A DNA stretch of 64,000 nt, from positions 620,001-684,000 of the forward strand of contig NZ_PSXX01000001.1 in assembly GCF_002931055.1 (NCBI RefSeq). The letters are read 5' to 3'. Below, one piece after another: positions 1-8,393 of this stretch. The notes beneath the pieces are model-generated. The model was not told where the DNA came from, ran no database searches, and was given only the letters and a program-made list of their open reading frames with translations. How positions within the stretch are numbered: position 1 is the first letter of the stretch; each line of letters begins with the position of its first letter. The position numbers and the translations under genes were made by a program. This DNA is from Pseudoclavibacter sp. AY1H1 (lineage in GTDB: Bacteria > Actinomycetota > Actinomycetes > Actinomycetales > Microbacteriaceae).

Positions 1-1289
1 GGCGATGTTGAGATGGTCGACGACCCCGTGCAGGGACGAGGCCGTGCTGTCGTCTTCGGCGCCGCCCACGAATTCGGGCAGCCAGGAGTCGCCTGCCGAC
101 CGTGAGTTCCAGGCGACCTCGGTCCCGTCGGGGGCCTCCACACCGCGCAGCTCGTACTCGCCGGCGGAGCTGCGTCGGAAGACGGCGGGCGCGCCGATGG
201 CGTGGGCGCGCCCGGCTGCCGCACCGGCGTCTGCGACCTCGACGCCGAGCCCCGAGAGCCGCGCGTCCTTCGTCCGCCGCTGCTCGTTGAGGATGATGCG
301 CGCGGCACCTGCCTGCCAGAGTCGCACGGGCTTGGTGCGGTGTCTGCCACCGAAGGCGAAGCCCAGCTGCTGGAGGGTCGCCTCGACCGCGGAGAGGTCC
401 TCACCGGCGATCTCGACGAAGTCGATGGCCCGTGGAGGCTGGGGTGGGGCGAGCTGCTGGTCGTCCCAGCCGTTGAGCGCCGCCGAGCGGTCGAACAGCC
501 ACCGGAGCGACCTGAGCGCATGAGCGGCGGTGCGCTTGGCATCCGTCTGGCGGAACGTGTCGTTGAAGACCTCGAGGGAGAGGGGGCCGCGGTACCCGGC
601 GCGGAGCATGTGCGAGAGGAACCGGGTGAGGTCGAAGTCGCCCTCGCCAGGGAAGAGCCGGTGGTGGCGGCTCCAGGACAGGACGTCGAGGTCCATGTCC
701 GGTGCATCGGCGAGCTGCAGGAAGAAGAGCTTGTCTGCATCGATGCGCTCGATAGCGGCCGGATCGTGTCCTCGCGACAGTACGTGGAAGCTGTCAAGGC
801 AGACGCCGAGGTTCGGTCGATCCGCGAGGCGCACGAGTTCCCACGCGTCTCGGTAGTCGTCGACGTAGCGGCCCCAGGCAAGCGCCTCATAGGCGATGTC
901 GATGCTGTACTCGGCGGCGAGATCTGCGAGCATTCCGAGCTGGTTGGCGGTGGTGGTGCGGTCCGAGATGGTCGCGGTGCCGACGTTGCTGCAGAGCAGA
1001 ATCATGGAAGCTCCGAGGCGTCGCATGACCTCGAACTTGGCCTTCGCGCGCCGGAGGTTGTCCGCGAGGGTCGCATCGTCGACGCCCTCGAAGTCGCGCA
1101 GTGGTTGGAACAGATCGATGGTCAGGCCGAGGCGGTCGCAGAGCGCGCGGATCTCCTCGGGCGATTCGTAGGCGGCGGTGAGGTCTGCATCCATGATCTC
1201 GATGCCGTCGAAGCCTGCTTCGGCGCAGGCGTGCAGCTTCTCGACGAGAGTTCCGGCCAGACAGACGGTGGCTATGGAAGTACGCATAC
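1..1289 (-). CDS. qsuB: 3-dehydroshikimate dehydratase / HPPD-like fusion (QsuB type), 3' end cut by window
   Basis: This gene runs off the left edge; about 429 N-terminal residues are visible. Residues 1 to about 270 form an AP-endonuclease-2-like TIM barrel with the acidic metal-ligand set expected of dehydroshikimate dehydratases: Glu134 (in IAYEALAW), Asp165 (CLDSFHV), Gln191 (FLQLADAP) and Glu239 (LSLEVFND). From about residue 287 a glyoxalase/VOC domain resembling 4-hydroxyphenylpyruvate dioxygenase begins, and the visible part ends near a putative metal His in HGVVDHLNI. This TIM barrel plus HPPD-like layout is that of Corynebacterium QsuB, which converts 3-dehydroshikimate to protocatechuate for the beta-ketoadipate pathway. 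The start is an ATG at 1289. The gene is divergent from the quinate/shikimate dehydrogenase, which supports a catabolic role. The function of the C-terminal domain is not settled by sequence. Confidence 0.9.
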
Positions 1290-1295
1290 CGCAAT

Positions 1296-1388
1296 GTACC
1301 AAATGGTTAATTAAGTCACCAGACACTCTGCAGCGCACTTGACAGGCGTGTGCGACAACGTAAACGATGTACTCACCGTTTAGTACAT
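1296..1388. promoter_or_regulatory. Divergent promoter region with shared operator for qsuB and qsuD
   Basis: A perfect inverted repeat with 7-bp arms, ATGTACT and AGTACAT around an 8-bp spacer, lies at 1367-1388. It sits just downstream of a TTGACA (1339-1344) and an AT-richer -10-like stretch at 1361-1368, so it should overlap the qsuD transcription start. A related half-site lies next to the qsuB start. Read on the minus strand, 1296-1307 matches the right half of the operator in 10 of 12 positions (TTTRGTACATTR). An ACCA-AA-TGGT palindrome and TTAATTAA follow at 1300-1316. The layout suits one substrate-responsive repressor serving both promoters. No regulator gene is visible in the window. 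Confidence 0.55.
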
Positions 1389-1414
1389 TAGGCGGTCTGG
1401 GACAAAGGAGTACC

Positions 1415-2326
1415 TTGATCAACCATCGCGCCACCCTCATGGGACTCGTCGGGACGGGAGTGACCCCGTCGCTGACGCCGCCCATGCACATGGCGGAGGC
1501 ACGCGCGCAGGGCATGGACCTGCTCTTCCGCCCGCTCGACCTGACGACCCTCGACCTCGAGCCCGAGCGACTCCCCGAGATCCTCGACTGGGCCGAGCGC
1601 CTCGGCTTCGACGCGCTCAACATCACCCACCCGTGCAAGCAGAGCGTCATCCCGCTGCTCGACCGGATCGACCCGCTCGCGCGAGCGCTGGGCGCGGTCA
1701 ACACCGTCCTCCTCACCCCGAACGGACGCGTGGGCTACAACACCGACACGACAGGCTTCGAGGGCGCCTTCCGCGGCGGCCTCGGGGGAGTGCAGACGAA
1801 CTCGGTTGTCCTCCTGGGCGCGGGCGGAGCGGGCTCGGCAGTCGCCGATGCGCTCATCCGAGTCGGCACACGCCTGCTCACGATCGTCGACCTCGATGAG
1901 CAGCGCGCTGAGCAGCTCGCGCAGGACCTCGCCGAACGGCACGCGACTGCAGCAGGCGGACCCCGCATCCGAGGCGGGAGCGTGGGCGCACTGCCAGAGC
2001 TGCTCTCGACGGCAGATGGAGTCGTGCACTGCACACCCGTCGGGATGCACGACCACCCCGGGATCCCCTTCCCCGCCGAGCTGCTCCGACCCGAGCTCTG
2101 GGTGGCCGACATCGTCTATCGCCCGCTCGAGACGCAGCTGATCCTCGCGGCGCGAGCACTCGGGTGCCGCACGCTCGACGGCGGCGCTATGGCCGTCGGC
2201 CAGGCGGTCGACACCTTCAGCCTCGTGACGGGCAGGGATGCAGACGCCACCCGGATGCACCAGCACTTCCAGAGCCTCGTCAACGACGAAGAGGCACGAT
2301 CCGAGACATGGAGGTCTCAGAAATGA
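1415..2326 (+). CDS. qsuD: Quinate/shikimate dehydrogenase (NAD-type, catabolic QsuD)
   Basis: A 303-aa shikimate dehydrogenase-fold enzyme. The N-terminal substrate site reads SLTPPMH (Ser19, Thr21), the Ser-x-Thr form of catabolic quinate/shikimate dehydrogenases rather than the Ser-x-Ser of biosynthetic AroE. Catalytic Lys75 (THPCKQ) and Asp111 (YNTDTTG), plus Thr71 and Asn96, are in place. The cofactor site has GAGGAGSA (about 135-142) followed by Asp159 after the second strand, as expected for NAD rather than NADP. It would oxidise quinate to 3-dehydroquinate and shikimate to 3-dehydroshikimate, the QsuB substrate. I chose the TTG start at 1415 because AAAGGAG sits just before it. The upstream in-frame ATG at 1367 lies inside the operator. 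Confidence 0.88.
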   Translation: MINHRATLMGLVGTGVTPSLTPPMHMAEARAQGMDLLFRPLDLTTLDLEPERLPEILDWAERLGFDALNITHPCKQSVIPLLDRIDPLARALGAVNTVLLTPNGRVGYNTDTTGFEGAFRGGLGGVQTNSVVLLGAGGAGSAVADALIRVGTRLLTIVDLDEQRAEQLAQDLAERHATAAGGPRIRGGSVGALPELLSTADGVVHCTPVGMHDHPGIPFPAELLRPELWVADIVYRPLETQLILAARALGCRTLDGGAMAVGQAVDTFSLVTGRDADATRMHQHFQSLVNDEEARSETWRSQK

Positions 2327-3624
2327 CCGAAACCACGACCGCCAAGCGGACCCCCGTGAAAGCTGCCGCGGCCAGCTTCATGGGCAGCGCCGTCGAGTAC
2401 TACGACTTCTTCATCTTCGGATCCGCGGCCGCGCTGATCTTCCCGATCATCTTCTTCCCGGACGACGACAACGCCGCACTCGTGATGTCGCTCGCCACGT
2501 TCGGCTTCGCCTACATCGCGCGCCCGATCGGCGCCGTGGTGCTCGGCCACTTCGGTGACCGGATAGGACGCCAGCGGGTCCTCATGTTCACGCTCGTGCT
2601 CATGGGCCTGTCGACGTTCATCATCGGCTGCCTGCCGACCTTCGACCAGATCGGCTGGTTCGCGCCAGCCCTGCTGGTGCTCTGCCGCCTCATGCAGGGG
2701 CTCTCCGCCGCAGGCGAGCAGGCCGGCGCTGCGTCGCTTTCACTCGAGCACGCTCCCGACAACCGCCGCTCGTTCTTCACCTCGTGGACGCTCACCGGAA
2801 CCCAGGGTGGACAGATCCTCGCCGCCCTCGTGTTCATCCCGGTCCTGAGCCTCCCCGACGAGATCAAGTACAGCTGGGGCTGGCGCGTCCCGTTCTGGCT
2901 GAGCGCCGTCGTCGTCATCGTCGCGTTCTTCATCCGTCGCACCCTCCATGAGACGCCGACGTTCCAGGATGCGAAGGCGCAGGGCGAGATCGCCCGGATC
3001 CCGCTCATCCCGCTCATGCGCGACCACTGGCGCGACGTCCTGCGCGTCATCTTCTGCGCGTTCATCGCCGCCGTATCGACCGTGTTCGGCAACCTCGCGC
3101 TCGCCTACGGCAAGGAAGTCGGGCTGGCGGAGAACCTGACGCTCTGGCTGGTGGTGGTCGCCAACATCGTGGCCCTGGGCACGCAACCGCTCTTCGCGAT
3201 CCTCGCCGACCGGATCGGACGCAAGCCCGTCTTCGTCTACGGCGCGATCTCGTCCGCCGTGGTCATGCCGTTCTACATGCTCTCCATGTCGTCGGGGAAC
3301 ACCCTGCTCACCTTCGGGCTCGCCATCCTCGTGTTCTCGTTCGGCTACGCAGCCGCCAACGCCGTCTGGCCCTCCTTCTACGGAGAGATGTTCAGCGCCC
3401 GCGTCCGCTTCTCTGGCATGGCGATCGGCACCCAGCTCGGCTTCCTGATGGCCGGCTTCGCCCCCTCGATCGTTGCGGCCCTCGGCGGCGTGCAGGAGGG
3501 CGGCTGGGTCGTGATCTCGGCGTTCACCGGCGTCATCTGCCTCATCGCCGCGATCTCGGCGCTCACCGCGAAGGAGACGAAGAGCGTGCCGACGGACACC
3601 CTCGGCATCCGCGTCGTGGCATAG
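2323..3624 (+). CDS. MFS transporter, metabolite:H+ symporter (MHS) family; probable shikimate/quinate uptake
   Basis: A 433-aa twelve-helix permease of the major facilitator superfamily. The opening GSAVEYYDFFIFG and the loop motif GHFGDRIGRQRV between helices 2 and 3 are typical of MHS-family symporters such as ShiA and related carboxylate carriers. The ATG at 2323 overlaps the qsuD stop by 4 nt (ATGA) and follows a good GGAGGT at 2310-2315, so the two genes are translationally coupled. Family and context suggest proton-coupled import of quinate, shikimate or a related hydroxycarboxylate. The exact substrate cannot be read from the sequence. Confidence 0.85.
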   Translation: MTETTTAKRTPVKAAAASFMGSAVEYYDFFIFGSAAALIFPIIFFPDDDNAALVMSLATFGFAYIARPIGAVVLGHFGDRIGRQRVLMFTLVLMGLSTFIIGCLPTFDQIGWFAPALLVLCRLMQGLSAAGEQAGAASLSLEHAPDNRRSFFTSWTLTGTQGGQILAALVFIPVLSLPDEIKYSWGWRVPFWLSAVVVIVAFFIRRTLHETPTFQDAKAQGEIARIPLIPLMRDHWRDVLRVIFCAFIAAVSTVFGNLALAYGKEVGLAENLTLWLVVVANIVALGTQPLFAILADRIGRKPVFVYGAISSAVVMPFYMLSMSSGNTLLTFGLAILVFSFGYAAANAVWPSFYGEMFSARVRFSGMAIGTQLGFLMAGFAPSIVAALGGVQEGGWVVISAFTGVICLIAAISALTAKETKSVPTDTLGIRVVA

Positions 3625-3750
3625 GCGCTGCCCCCGGAGCGGCTCAGATTCTCGCGAACACACCTTGACCACAGTCTCACGACGTACGGTCACGGAACCA
3701 GCGAGGTCCGGGCACGCTCCGGGCGCCGCACTCTGAAGGAGGGAACTGAC

Positions 3751-4212
3751 ATGCACAAGGAAGTGCAGACCGAGCCGAGGCCCGAAGCCAGGGGAGCCGG
3801 GCTCATCGCAGAGCCGACAGTGCCTGGCGAGACCTTCTCGAGGGTCGCATTCACCCAGGACGCGGTCGACATGATCTCATCGCTCGGGCGCCGCCACGGT
3901 CCGCTCATGTTCCACCAGTCCGGCGGCTGCTGCGACGGCTCATCGCCGATGTGCTACCCGGCGGGCGACTTCCTCACGGGCGACGCCGACGTGCTCCTCG
4001 GCACGACCGAGATCCCGGATGCGGGCAACGTGGAGTTCTGGATGTCGCGAGAGCAGTTCAGCTACTGGCGGCACACGCGCCTGACGATCGACATCGTCCC
4101 AGGACGGGGCTCGGGCTTCTCGCTGGAGGCACCGGAGGGCAAGAGGTTCCTCATCCGGTCCCAGCTCATGAACGAGGACGGCAGCGACGCGACCTCGCTG
4201 GCGGCGTCCTGA
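3751..4212 (+). CDS. DUF779 domain-containing protein
   Basis: A 153-aa protein whose residues from about 26 to 142 match the DUF779 family. The signature HGPLMFHQSGGCCDGSSPMC holds a Cys-Cys pair and further Cys/His residues that could bind metal; an FxYW segment and VPGRGSGFSLE follow. Family members are often encoded beside aldehyde dehydrogenases, but none is present here; the neighbours are a transporter and rpsA. The biochemical role is unknown. The start is well defined by AAGGAGGG shortly before the ATG. About 126 bp separate it from the transporter gene, so it probably has its own promoter, although I could not assign one with the right spacing. Confidence 0.85.
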   Translation: MHKEVQTEPRPEARGAGLIAEPTVPGETFSRVAFTQDAVDMISSLGRRHGPLMFHQSGGCCDGSSPMCYPAGDFLTGDADVLLGTTEIPDAGNVEFWMSREQFSYWRHTRLTIDIVPGRGSGFSLEAPEGKRFLIRSQLMNEDGSDATSLAAS

Positions 4213-4281
4213 TCCGAACTCGCCAGGGAGCACAGGCGGCGACTCGCCGCGAAACTCGGGGGAACTCGCCGCGCGCGGCAC

Positions 4282-4311
4282 TTGCCTCCGCTTGACCTTG
4301 CCGACTAGGCT
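4282..4311 (+). promoter_or_regulatory. Candidate rpsA promoter
   Basis: TTGCCT at 4282-4287 and TAGGCT at 4306-4311 are separated by 18 bp. TAGGCT recurs at several promoters in this window. This would give an rpsA leader of about 110 nt containing small inverted repeats (for example ATCCG/CGGAT near 4340-4355). The rest of the 4213-4430 intergenic stretch shows only short GC-rich direct repeats of ACTCGCCGCG and no gene. Confidence 0.45.
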
Positions 4312-4430
4312 GACAGAGCACTTTTCTGTGTGCACGTATCCGTATTCCCGGATGAACCCCGTTGCCCTTGGCTTCACGCCCCGAGCAGCGCATCCGGGCC
4401 GACTTATAGCCCACCTGGAGCATTACCTAC

Positions 4431-5888
4431 ATGACCACCACCACGACCGAAAAGGCAACCAAGCAGGTCGCCATCAACGACATCGGATCTGCTGAGGACT
4501 TTCTTGCCGCGGTCGAAGAGACGCTGAAGTTCTTCAACGACGGGGACCTCATCGAGGGCACCGTCGTTCGCATCGACCGCGACGAGGTCCTCCTCGACGT
4601 CGGTTACAAGACCGAGGGTGTCATCCCCTCGCGCGAGCTTTCGATCAAGCACGACGTCGACCCCACCGAGGTCGTTCAGGTCGGCGACACCGTTGAGGCA
4701 CTCGTTCTCCAGAAGGAGGACAAGGAAGGCCGTCTGATCCTGTCCAAGAAGCGTGCTCAGTACGAGCGCGCTTGGGGCGACGTGGAGAAGATCAAGGAAG
4801 AAGACGGCGTCGTCACCGGCACCGTCATCGAGGTCGTCAAGGGCGGTCTCATCGTCGACATCGGCCTCCGCGGCTTCCTCCCGGCCTCGCTCATCGAGCT
4901 CCGCCGTGTCCGCGACCTCACGCCGTACCTCGGTCAGGAACTCGAGGCCAAGGTCCTCGAGCTCGACAAGAACCGCAACAACGTCGTCCTGTCGCGTCGC
5001 GCTCTCCTCGAGCAGACGCAGTCCGAGACCCGCTCGAACTTCCTCAACAACCTCCAGAAGGGCCAGGTCCGCAAGGGTGTGGTCTCCTCGATCGTCAACT
5101 TCGGTGCGTTCGTCGACCTGGGTGGCGTTGACGGCCTCGTGCACGTCTCCGAGCTCAGCTGGAAGCACATCGAGCACGCTTCCGAGGTCGTCGAGGTTGG
5201 CCAGGAGGTCACCGTCGAGATCCTCGAAGTCGACCTCGACCGCGAGCGTGTCTCGCTGTCGCTGAAGGCAACGCAGGAAGACCCGTGGCAGGTGCTTGCT
5301 CGCACGCACGCCATCGGCCAGATCGCACCGGGCAAGGTCACGAAGCTCGTTCCGTTCGGCGCGTTCGTCCGCGTCGCAGACGGCATCGAGGGCCTCGTGC
5401 ACATCTCGGAGCTCTCCAGCGGACACGTCGAGCTCGCCGAGCAGGTCGTGTCGGTCGGCCAGGAGCTGTTCGTCAAGATCATCGACATCGACCTCGACCG
5501 TCGCCGCATCTCGCTCTCGCTCAAGCAGGCGAACGATGGCGTCGACCCCGAGGGCACCGAATTCGATGCTGCGCTCTACGGCATGGTCTCCGAGTACGAC
5601 GCCGAGGGGAACTACACGTACCCCGAGGGCTTCGACCCCGAGACCAACGAGTGGAAGGAAGGCTTCGACACGCAGCGCGAAGCCTGGGAGCAGGAGTACG
5701 CTCTCGCCCAGACTCGCTGGGAAGCGCACAAGAAGCAGGTCGCCTCGGCAGCCGAGATCGAGCAGAACGTCAGCGCAGTCGCGCCGTCGAGCTCCTCGAA
5801 CTCGTTCACGAGCGAAGCAGCTGGCGCAGGAACGCTTGCCGACGACGAGTCGCTTGCAGCCCTCCGCGAGAAGCTCGCAGGGAACTAG
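4431..5888 (+). CDS. rpsA: 30S ribosomal protein S1
   Basis: A 485-aa RNA-binding ribosomal protein with four S1 (OB-fold) repeats at roughly residues 36-105, 123-190, 208-277 and 294-364. The last two contain near-identical FGAFV...GLVHxSELS cores. The tail from about 370 is acidic and low in complexity, as in other actinobacterial S1 proteins, which have four domains rather than the six of Escherichia coli. It helps load mRNAs on the 30S subunit. The codon choice and wide leader suit a highly expressed gene. It is monocistronic: two strong hairpins follow it and the next gene converges on it. The GGAG before the ATG lies rather far upstream. Confidence 0.97.
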   Translation: MTTTTTEKATKQVAINDIGSAEDFLAAVEETLKFFNDGDLIEGTVVRIDRDEVLLDVGYKTEGVIPSRELSIKHDVDPTEVVQVGDTVEALVLQKEDKEGRLILSKKRAQYERAWGDVEKIKEEDGVVTGTVIEVVKGGLIVDIGLRGFLPASLIELRRVRDLTPYLGQELEAKVLELDKNRNNVVLSRRALLEQTQSETRSNFLNNLQKGQVRKGVVSSIVNFGAFVDLGGVDGLVHVSELSWKHIEHASEVVEVGQEVTVEILEVDLDRERVSLSLKATQEDPWQVLARTHAIGQIAPGKVTKLVPFGAFVRVADGIEGLVHISELSSGHVELAEQVVSVGQELFVKIIDIDLDRRRISLSLKQANDGVDPEGTEFDAALYGMVSEYDAEGNYTYPEGFDPETNEWKEGFDTQREAWEQEYALAQTRWEAHKKQVASAAEIEQNVSAVAPSSSSNSFTSEAAGAGTLADDESLAALREKLAGN

Positions 5889-5908
5889 TTCCCAGCAGCC
5901 TCACTGCA

Positions 5909-5944
5909 CCGAAGGCCGGTCCCATCTCTGGGGCCGGCCTTCGG
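5909..5944 (+). terminator. rpsA terminator hairpin
   Basis: A 15-bp stem with one G-T wobble and a 6-nt loop lies 20 nt after the rpsA stop. Its arms are 5909-5923 and 5930-5944. There is no long T-run, which is common for actinobacterial terminators. Confidence 0.75.
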
Positions 5945-5983
5945 CCGTTCCGGCGGCGCCGCGACGTCGGCTTCGTCGTGCTG

Positions 5984-6035
5984 CGCAGAGACCTCTGGCC
6001 CGGCTGGTTCTCCAGCCGGGCCAGAGGTCTCTGCG
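5984..6035. terminator. Long perfect hairpin between convergent genes
   Basis: Two perfectly complementary 24-bp arms (5984-6007 and 6012-6035) enclose a TTCT loop. The hairpin lies between the rpsA terminator and the end of the convergent DUF4126 gene. It probably terminates transcription from both sides, most importantly from the minus strand. Confidence 0.8.
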
Positions 6036-6039
6036 AGCG

Positions 6040-6684
6040 TCAGGCAGAGAGGCCAGGGGCCGGGGGAACTGGGGGAGCGGCTGGCCTGGTCCGCGCGGCG
6101 CGCGCATCCCGGACTCGTTTGAAGCTGCGGAAGAGCACCCAGGCCAGCACGCCGATCAAGGCGAGCATGACCACGACGAACAGCGGCACGAGGATCGCGG
6201 AGAACAGCAGCCCGACGCTGAGGGCGTCCTCGCCGACGCTGAGCACCGGTGCGGCGGCTCCCGCGGTGACGACATTCGCAGCGGCTCTCGTGCCGCTCTT
6301 CGTGAGGTGGGTCACCAGCGCCACCCCGATGCCGATGACCACGGGAACCCACGCATTGCTCGTGAAGAACGATGCAGGGTCCTGGATGGCAGCGGTGGAG
6401 CTCGCAGTGCCTGCACCGAAGACGATCCCGCCGGAGGTGGGGCGGATGACCGTCTGGATCCAGTCGTTGACGTGGTCGAGTGCCGGGACCTTGTCGGCGA
6501 CGAGCTCCAGCACCAGGAGCACGCCCACGATGATGAGCACCCAGTCATTGCTGAGCCACGCCCAGCCCGCCGGCAGCGCGATGAGGTCGGTGAATCGGGC
6601 GAGGAGCCCGATTCCCAGGAGCGGGATGAACGCGTTCAGTCCGCTGGCCGTCGCGAGCCCGAGACCGGTCAGAATTTCAAGCAT
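6040..6684 (-). CDS. DUF4126 family membrane protein
   Basis: A 214-aa hydrophobic protein matching the DUF4126 family, with about five predicted membrane segments. The N-terminus GLGLATASGLNAFIPLL is the family signature. The C-terminus is a basic, Pro/Ala-rich cytoplasmic tail (from about 185). Function is unknown. The ATG at 6684 is preceded by AGGAGG about 10 nt upstream. It stands alone between rpsA and coaE, both on the other strand. Confidence 0.85.
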   Translation of the reverse strand: MLEILTGLGLATASGLNAFIPLLGIGLLARFTDLIALPAGWAWLSNDWVLIIVGVLLVLELVADKVPALDHVNDWIQTVIRPTSGGIVFGAGTASSTAAIQDPASFFTSNAWVPVVIGIGVALVTHLTKSGTRAAANVVTAGAAAPVLSVGEDALSVGLLFSAILVPLFVVVMLALIGVLAWVLFRSFKRVRDARAARTRPAAPPVPPAPGLSA

Positions 6685-6834
6685 GATGTGAGTGCCTCCT
6701 GGCCCTCAGTCTGGCATGCGGATGGGTCGAGCGCGGCTTGGGGAGAGCGCACTGCGCTCGCTGCCTCAGCGCAGTAGCGTTGGCTTCACGGCAATGCCCG
6801 CAGCGGGTATCCGCAGATGAGAGGACGGCACATC

Positions 6835-7470
6835 ATGGTCACCATCGCTCTGACCGGAGGCATCGGCTCGGGAAAGACGACCATCGCCAAGCGCCTCGAG
6901 GAGCTCGGCGGCGTGATCCTCGATGCGGACGTGTTCGCGAGGGAAGCCGTGGCGATCGGCTCGCCGGCGCTCCGACAGATCGAGGCTCGCTTCGGACACG
7001 GTGTCATCCTCGACGATGGTGCCCTCGACCGCCCTGCCCTCGGCGCGCTCGTCTTCGGCGACGACGAGGCCCGCGGCGCCCTCAACGACATCGTGCACCC
7101 GGAGGTCCGTCGCCTCACCGGCGAGCGACTCGAGGAGGTGCTGCGCGATGACCCCGCCGCTCTGGTCGTCCACGTCATCCCACTGCTCGTGGAGTCGACG
7201 AGCAACTACGACTACGAGGAGATCTGGGTCGCGGATGCCCCCGCGGCTGTTCGAGAGGAGCGGCTGGTCGAGAGCAGGGGGATGTCCCTTGCCGAAGCCA
7301 GGGCGCGCATCGCCTCGCAGGCGAGCGACGAGGAGCGGCGGAAGATCGCCGACGTGCTCATCGACACGAGTGCGCCGCTCGATCAGACGCTCGAGCAGGT
7401 CGACGAGGAGTGGAGACGCCTCGCCGCCGTCGCGCTGCGCGCACCGGAGACGCAGACCTACGGGGTCTGA
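6835..7470 (+). CDS. coaE: Dephospho-CoA kinase
   Basis: A 211-aa P-loop kinase performing the last step of coenzyme A synthesis, ATP-dependent phosphorylation of dephospho-CoA. The P-loop GGIGSGKTT is at residues 8-16, followed by the DADVFARE substrate segment and the HPEVRR motif of the CoA domain. Its place after rpsA and before uvrB is conserved in actinobacteria. I chose the ATG at 6835, which gives the standard MVTIALTGG start; an in-frame ATG at 6817 would add six residues. Confidence 0.95.
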   Translation: MVTIALTGGIGSGKTTIAKRLEELGGVILDADVFAREAVAIGSPALRQIEARFGHGVILDDGALDRPALGALVFGDDEARGALNDIVHPEVRRLTGERLEEVLRDDPAALVVHVIPLLVESTSNYDYEEIWVADAPAAVREERLVESRGMSLAEARARIASQASDEERRKIADVLIDTSAPLDQTLEQVDEEWRRLAAVALRAPETQTYGV

Positions 7471-7524
7471 TGCGCTGACGAGACAGGGCGGGATGCGGTC
7501 CCGGATGCCCCCGTCGTCGGTGCC

Positions 7525-8250
7525 TCAGCTCAGGTCGACCCATTCGGTGCCGAGCGGGACGAGCGTGCCCTCACCAGCGGTGATCGAAGCGACCTCGGAG
7601 GCGAGGCCGCGTCTCGCATCCGCCGCGTCGGGAACGGCGAGGCTCAGCAGTGCCGTCGACCCCGCATACTCCGTTCCCGTGACGAGCACTCCGCGAGTTC
7701 GGAGCTCGTTCTCCCACCGGCCAGCGGTGGCGTGCGGCGCCTCGAGCCCGAAGATCGCCCTCGATTCGCGCTTCGCGAGCGGAGCCAGCTCGAGCGTGGA
7801 GGACACGGACTCCGAGTAGGCGCGCACGAGCCCGCCGGCCCCCAGCAGCACACCTCCGAAGTACCGCGTGACGACAGCCACGACGTCACTCAGGTCCGCT
7901 GAATCGACCTCGCCGCGCACTCGCTCGTGGAGCACGAGGGCTTCGAGCATGGGGACGCCCGCTGTTCCCGAGGGCTCACCGTCGTCGTTGGATCGCTGCA
8001 CGCCTCGGCGGGCGCCGAGCACAAAAGCGCTGCAGTGGTGGCGGGCAAGACGATGCGCGGAGCGACGGTCGGCGATGACCTGCCTGGCCTGCTCTTCGCT
8101 CTCGACGCGCTCGAGGCGGCAGATGAACCTGGACCGACGGATCTCGATCTCGTGGTCGATGGGAGTCCGTGCCGCGAGGACCCCGTAGCTCGGTGCAGCC
8201 GAGGAACCCAGCTCGTGCAGCTGGGTGCCCTCGGACTCTTCGCGGCGCAT
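7525..8250 (-). CDS. YigZ/IMPACT family protein (UPF0029)
   Basis: A 241-aa protein with the N-terminal UPF0029/IMPACT domain. The family signatures are DDGEPSGTAGVPML (about residues 90-103) and TRYFGGVLLGAGGLVRAY (about 128-145). A shorter C-terminal ferredoxin-like domain follows. YigZ proteins are linked to translation regulation by similarity to eukaryotic IMPACT, but their bacterial role is not established. It converges on coaE with about 54 bp between the stops and is divergent from dps. The N-terminal 20 residues are poorly conserved, so the true start may lie slightly downstream. Confidence 0.9.
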   Translation of the reverse strand: MRREESEGTQLHELGSSAAPSYGVLAARTPIDHEIEIRRSRFICRLERVESEEQARQVIADRRSAHRLARHHCSAFVLGARRGVQRSNDDGEPSGTAGVPMLEALVLHERVRGEVDSADLSDVVAVVTRYFGGVLLGAGGLVRAYSESVSSTLELAPLAKRESRAIFGLEAPHATAGRWENELRTRGVLVTGTEYAGSTALLSLAVPDAADARRGLASEVASITAGEGTLVPLGTEWVDLS

Positions 8251-8393
8251 CGGGGCAGTCTACGTCCGTCCTTTCGCCGACCCGCACGTCTTCCGACCAA
8301 ACGTTCAGACCGGGCTGACAGTGTTGAGCATCCCGCAACGAACGGGACTCACTGATCGGGAGACGCGCGACGCGCTCCCAAGAGAGGACTGAC

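Noticed and set aside
202-1314. 370-codon plus-strand open frame at the left end
   Set aside because: Antisense to the qsuB-type gene, whose catalytic residues are all recognisable on the minus strand.
1367-1414. Upstream ATG for the quinate/shikimate dehydrogenase
   Set aside because: It lies inside the operator at the likely transcription start and lacks a ribosome site, unlike the TTG at 1415.
4213-4430. Small frames upstream of rpsA
   Set aside because: Short, repeat-driven, no ribosome sites; the region fits a promoter and leader.
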